Notes under the pieces: generated by a model
What the model saw: the letters and a program-made list of their open reading frames with translations, nothing else
Databases searched by the model: none
What the model was told of the DNA's origin: nothing
Program-made: the position numbers and the translations under genes
In this document: positions 4,829-8,316 of the stretch, one piece after another
How the letters are laid out: every line of letters begins with the position of its first letter
Position numbering within the stretch: the stretch's first letter is position 1
DNA from: Methylophaga sp.
GTDB lineage: Bacteria; Pseudomonadota; Gammaproteobacteria; Nitrosococcales; Methylophagaceae
Direction of reading: 5' to 3'
Length of the DNA stretch: 8,316 nt
Assembly (NCBI GenBank): GCA_013139345.1
Contig: WTAY01000080.1
Location: 1-8,316 of the forward strand

Positions 4829-7504
4829 ATGAAAACGAGAACATTTGCCAGCATTGCAGTGATGAGTGCATTAGGACTTTTAGTTCCGATACATAGTCAT
4901 GCCTTTGGACTGGGAAAGATAGAGTTATCATCTGCACTTAACCAACCTTTTCAGGCAGAAATTGCTGTTACTGCATTAAAGCCGGATGATGAAGGTAAGT
5001 TGCAAGTTCAGTTAGCGACGCGTGCTGAGTTTGATAAAGCAGGAGTGGAGCGAAGCTACCTATTAACACAACTCAAGTTTGAAGTTGTTGAGAATAAAGG
5101 TGAAGCAAAAATTCTCATTAGTTCAACTCAACCGGTCAAAGAACCTTTTATTGATTTTTTATTAACAGCAACGACAGGTAGTGGCCGTTTAATACGTGAA
5201 TATACGGTATTACTTGACCCACCTAAAAACGTATTTGTAAAACCACAGGTTGCACCAGCACCTGAGTCTAAAAAGAAAGTCGTTACTGAGAAGAAAACAT
5301 CTATACCTAAGAAAACGACATATCCAGATCCAGATCCAGAAATGCCGGCTCAAGTAACAAATCGTTATTCCTCGGCAACGAGTTATGGGCCTGTTGGACG
5401 GTCAGATACATTATGGGTTATTGCAAAAAATACCAAACCATCATCTGTTATTTCACAAAATCAAATGATGATGGCAATATTAAATGCTAATAAAACATCA
5501 TTTAGACATGGCAATATAAATGGTTTAAAAGCGGGTTATACCTTAGATATTCCATCAATTGATGACATCCAAGCGCTATCAAAAAAACAAGCAAATGCCG
5601 TTGTGGCTGAGCAAAATAATTTCTGGAAAAATAGAAATAAAGTAGCGACACCTGTTAGCACAGTTGTGGAGCCGGTAGATATGCCAGTGGCAGCTGTCGA
5701 TGCTGATACGACTGAGAATATGGAAGCTATTGAGCCACAGATAGCGCCAATGAGTGATGAGAAAAATACTGCACGTCTACAACTGGTTTCCCCGACTGAT
5801 GAAGAACGGTCAGAAATGGATGAGTTATCACCCATCGGTAATAAAGAGTTAACTCAATTAAGTGAGCAATTAACACTGGCTCAAGAAACCATTGAAAGCC
5901 AATCCCAAGAAAATCTGGATATTACGGCACGAATGGACTTAATGGAAGAACAGCTCCAAACATTGCGCAAGTTAATAACCTTGAAAGATGCTGATTTGGC
6001 CAGGTTGCAAAGTAGCTTAGGAGACAATGATGCGAATGAGTTAGAGAAAGTTGGTGACGAAGGGGCTGAAGCGGATCTGCGGACTGACGTTGAAGCTGTA
6101 GAAACAGACGTTGCCGAACCGATTGTTGAACCTGCCCTTTCAGATATGTCTGAAGTGGATGCTTATTTTTCTCAGTTAGAAGAAGCGCAAGCTGAGTCAG
6201 GCTCTGCCAGTGATGAAGATACAAATATAGCGCTAGAGTCTTTGGATGAGCAGTCAGAAGCTGAATCGACACCGTTACCATCAGAAGTAGCTGATAATTT
6301 TGTTGACACTGCAATAGAAAAAGTAAAAACATTTTATGCTGGTAACAAGCAAGAAAGCCTTATTGCTGGGTTTGCAGTTGCACTTTTAGCATTGATTGCA
6401 CTGCTATTCAGAGCTCGAGGTAGAAAAACTGACTCAGACTGGGATGATGCAGCGCCTTCTGGAACTGCTGTAACAGTTGGTGGTGCACATAGTGTTACAG
6501 ATACGGAAGAACCTAAATACACTGCTCCTGAAGAACCTCAAGTTACAGTTTCTGAAGACGTCGAGGTAACGGTCTCTGAACAGCCTGAGGTAGTTGTTTC
6601 TGAAAAGGTTGAACCAGCTACTGAAACGATAACGGATGAAGAGCTCATTAAGGCTGCCTATGCTTCTCTGGAAGATGATGAGGCTAGTCGTGAAAAGTCA
6701 GCAGATGAGCTTGTGCTAGCCGACTTAAGCGAACCAGACCTGTCTGCTGAAAACGAAGATATTGATGTCTTGATGTCTGATGAAGAATCTACCATTGAAT
6801 TTAATATGGATGATTTTTCAATGGATGTGGAATCAGAAGCCATCGTTGAAGAAAAAGAAGAAAGTACTGCAGAACCAGATGATTTATTAGACTTTAATAT
6901 TGAAAATAGTAGTAATACTGAAATAGAGAGTGATAGGTTATCGCTTGAAAGTGAAGAGCTGAATGATAAAACATTAGATTTTGGTGACTCATTAACGCTT
7001 GATACTGATGATCTTAATGAATTAACTTTAGACGATGAACCACTTTCATTAGATATTAATGCTGACTTAGAGGAAATAGAATTAGATGATTCACCTTTAG
7101 ATCTAGAGCTAACTGCTGCTGATGAAGATTCTTTAGACTTAGATTTAACAGTTACTGATGACGTTGACGATGATTTATTGATAGATTTAGATCTTGATTC
7201 GGAGTTATCTGATTTGTCACTAGATACAGATGAGGCTTCTGAGTTTTCAGAAATTAACCTTGATGATTTAGCTAACTCTTTAACAGATCCTGTTGAAGAC
7301 GAGGCCGGAAAAGGTTCTGAGGTTGAGTTTGATTTAGGAGACTTTGATGAAATTGATGAAGCTGAAACTAAATTAGATTTAGCAGGTGCGTATATGGATA
7401 TGGAAGACCCTGAAGGTGCGAGAAGTATTCTTGAAGAAGTGCTCGTTGATGGTAATGATGAACAAAAGTCTAGAGCTCAAGCATTGTTAGATGATTTATC
7501 TTAA
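4829..7504 (+). CDS. fimV: Polar hub protein FimV
   Basis: FimV is an inner-membrane landmark protein at the cell pole. In Pseudomonas it supports type IV pilus assembly and twitching; in Vibrio the homologue HubP places flagellar and chromosome-partition factors. The 891 residues show, in order: a signal peptide cut after SHA (residue 25); the FimV N-terminal domain (about 26-131, starting FGLGKIELSSALNQPF); a basic, proline-rich linker; a LysM-type peptidoglycan-binding domain (about 186-243, with SDTLWVIA); a coiled coil (about 338-397); a membrane helix (about 511-527); a long, very acidic cytoplasmic region (about 534-846); and the conserved C-terminal TPR-like FimV domain (about 847-891, with LDLAGAYMDMEDPEGARSIL). 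The N-terminus is therefore periplasmic and the C-terminus cytoplasmic. It is 44 bp after asd and only 9 bp before truA. The ends are well conserved; the middle is low-complexity, as is common for this family. Confidence 0.95.
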   Translation: MKTRTFASIAVMSALGLLVPIHSHAFGLGKIELSSALNQPFQAEIAVTALKPDDEGKLQVQLATRAEFDKAGVERSYLLTQLKFEVVENKGEAKILISSTQPVKEPFIDFLLTATTGSGRLIREYTVLLDPPKNVFVKPQVAPAPESKKKVVTEKKTSIPKKTTYPDPDPEMPAQVTNRYSSATSYGPVGRSDTLWVIAKNTKPSSVISQNQMMMAILNANKTSFRHGNINGLKAGYTLDIPSIDDIQALSKKQANAVVAEQNNFWKNRNKVATPVSTVVEPVDMPVAAVDADTTENMEAIEPQIAPMSDEKNTARLQLVSPTDEERSEMDELSPIGNKELTQLSEQLTLAQETIESQSQENLDITARMDLMEEQLQTLRKLITLKDADLARLQSSLGDNDANELEKVGDEGAEADLRTDVEAVETDVAEPIVEPALSDMSEVDAYFSQLEEAQAESGSASDEDTNIALESLDEQSEAESTPLPSEVADNFVDTAIEKVKTFYAGNKQESLIAGFAVALLALIALLFRARGRKTDSDWDDAAPSGTAVTVGGAHSVTDTEEPKYTAPEEPQVTVSEDVEVTVSEQPEVVVSEKVEPATETITDEELIKAAYASLEDDEASREKSADELVLADLSEPDLSAENEDIDVLMSDEESTIEFNMDDFSMDVESEAIVEEKEESTAEPDDLLDFNIENSSNTEIESDRLSLESEELNDKTLDFGDSLTLDTDDLNELTLDDEPLSLDINADLEEIELDDSPLDLELTAADEDSLDLDLTVTDDVDDDLLIDLDLDSELSDLSLDTDEASEFSEINLDDLANSLTDPVEDEAGKGSEVEFDLGDFDEIDEAETKLDLAGAYMDMEDPEGARSILEEVLVDGNDEQKSRAQALLDDLS
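6542..6613 (+). repeat. Three tandem 24-bp units encoding an octapeptide in FimV
   Basis: Residues 572-595 of FimV read VTVSEDVE, VTVSEQPE and VVVSEKVE, three in-frame copies of V(T/V)VSExxE directly after the membrane helix region. At DNA level the copies differ at many third positions, so the duplication is not recent or selection keeps the peptide. It is probably part of an extended, flexible cytoplasmic linker. Confidence 0.8.
6956..7264 (+). repeat. Leu/Asp-rich low-complexity tract in FimV
   Basis: FimV residues 710-812 are dominated by leucine, aspartate, glutamate, serine and threonine in an irregular alternation of the type LTLDDxPLSLD or LDLDLT. No fixed period is visible, so this is a degenerate repeat and not an exact one. 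Such acidic tracts are typical of the cytoplasmic half of FimV/HubP proteins, where they vary greatly in length between species. They may act as a disordered spacer or as docking sites for polar partners. Confidence 0.7.
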
Positions 7505-7507
7505 GGA
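7503..7507 (+). promoter_or_regulatory. Ribosome binding site of truA, overlapping the fimV stop
   Basis: AAGGA overlaps the fimV TAA stop (7502-7504) and ends 6 bases before the truA GTG at 7514. A ribosome ending fimV would stand on this site, which points to translational coupling. A second GTG at 7510 is in another frame and does not give TruA. Confidence 0.7.
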
Positions 7508-7513
7508 CTGTGA

Positions 7514-8293
7514 GTGAAAGTAGCCTTAGGGGTTGAGTATGATGGAACTCACTTTTGTGGATGGCAAGTACAACCGAAACAGAGGACTGTTCAGGGGTGC
7601 TTAGGGGATGCATTAGCCTCTATATCTAATCACTCATCAAAAATAGTTGCTGCGGGTCGAACAGACTCTGGAGTGCATGCATTGCAACAAGTGGCACATT
7701 TTGAAACAGATGCGCAGCGTAGCGAAAGAAACTGGATACTAGGTCTTAATAGTAATTTACCTGGCGATATGAATGTGACATGGGCAAAACCTGTTGCAGA
7801 TGATTTTAGTGCTCGATTTTCGGCGTTAAACAGAAGCTATCGTTACCTGATTTTAAACAGAATTAGTCGTTCAGCAGTGCATGCCAATAAAATGTGGTGG
7901 GTTTTTAGTCCCCTTGACGTTGAACGAATGCAAGCTGCCGCTGACTTATTAGTTGGTCATCATGACTTTTCAGCTTTTCGAGCGAAACTTTGCCAAGCGC
8001 ATAGTCCGATTAAAACAGTAGAAAAAATCAAAGTAACTCGCCAAGGTAATTGCATCGCTATTGATGTGAAAGCACAATCATTTCTACATCATATGGTCAG
8101 AAATTTAGTCGGGGTGTTAGTACCGATTGGAGAGGGCAGAAAACCAATAGAATGGGCGACAGAAGTGTTAGAAGGCCGTGACCGAGCTAATGGTGGAATA
8201 ACCTCACCACCAGAAGGTTTATACTTTATTAATGTTGAATATCCAGAGCAATATAATCTTCCAGTAGTGTCCCCATTTCCCGTGGTCTGGTAA
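7514..8293 (+). CDS. truA: tRNA pseudouridine(38-40) synthase
   Basis: TruA converts uridines 38, 39 and 40 in the tRNA anticodon arm to pseudouridine; it acts as a cytoplasmic homodimer. The 259 residues match the family length. The start VALGVEYDGTHFCGWQ (residues 3-18) is characteristic. The catalytic aspartate is D51 in GRTDSGVHA. The conserved tyrosine Y109 in RSYRYLI and the arginine R196 in HHMVRNLVG lie at the same distances from it as in E. coli TruA. EGLYFINVEYP (234-244) is the usual C-terminal strand. GTG is the start, with AAGGA upstream. Its location right after fimV is conserved in gammaproteobacteria; this linkage is genomic and does not imply a shared task. In E. coli, loss of TruA upsets attenuation of amino-acid operons, an indirect tie to the leu genes here. 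The gene is complete, with TAA at 8291-8293. Confidence 0.97.
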   Translation: MKVALGVEYDGTHFCGWQVQPKQRTVQGCLGDALASISNHSSKIVAAGRTDSGVHALQQVAHFETDAQRSERNWILGLNSNLPGDMNVTWAKPVADDFSARFSALNRSYRYLILNRISRSAVHANKMWWVFSPLDVERMQAAADLLVGHHDFSAFRAKLCQAHSPIKTVEKIKVTRQGNCIAIDVKAQSFLHHMVRNLVGVLVPIGEGRKPIEWATEVLEGRDRANGGITSPPEGLYFINVEYPEQYNLPVVSPFPVVW

Positions 8294-8316
8294 GGTATCA
8301 TATTAACTTTCTTTCT

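Noticed and set aside
5922..6332. Minus-strand open frame of 136 codons inside fimV
   Set aside because: Its Leu/Gln/His-rich composition comes from reading the opposite strand of the acidic FimV repeats; no start signal or homology is evident.
8294..8316. Start of a further gene after truA, such as trpF
   Set aside because: The 23 bases hold no start codon with a ribosome site, so the neighbour can only be guessed from other genomes.

Overview
The window is an AT-rich, densely coded stretch from a gammaproteobacterium. All seven genes lie on the + strand and the longest gap between them is 96 bp. The order leuD-leuB-asd-fimV-truA is the arrangement known from Pseudomonas and related gammaproteobacteria. 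A PomA/PomB stator pair carrying the residues linked to sodium use suggests a marine or otherwise sodium-using swimmer with a polar flagellum. The species cannot be fixed from the sequence alone.

Layout. Bases 1-312 are the last 103 codons of pomA; its start lies upstream of the window. pomB (347-1270) follows and encodes the other half of the flagellar stator. A secreted YceI-family protein comes next (1307-1906). Then come leuD (1929-2567), a 96-bp gap with a weak promoter candidate, leuB (2664-3734), and a catalytically complete aspartate-semialdehyde dehydrogenase (3762-4784). The large polar hub protein FimV follows (4829-7504), then truA (7514-8293). The final 23 bases are not assignable; in related genomes trpF often comes next.

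How the genes fit together. The left part makes the ion-driven motor stator. The middle makes two enzymes of leucine synthesis (the LeuD subunit and LeuB) and the second enzyme of the aspartate family (lysine, threonine, methionine, diaminopimelate). FimV organises the cell pole for type IV pili and, in several species, for the polar flagellum, so two cell-pole functions bracket the amino-acid genes. TruA modifies the tRNA anticodon arm. Short gaps and the common strand allow one or two long transcripts. leuC, the partner subunit of LeuD, is not next to leuD: the yceI gene occupies the place where leuC is usually found.

The window looks like conserved core genome. I see no mobile element, RNA gene, CRISPR array, phage gene or defence system, and no convincing new biological system. 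The points most worth a second look are the pomAB-yceI-leuD junction, the repeat-rich acidic half of FimV, and the single class-2-like Asd next to fimV.
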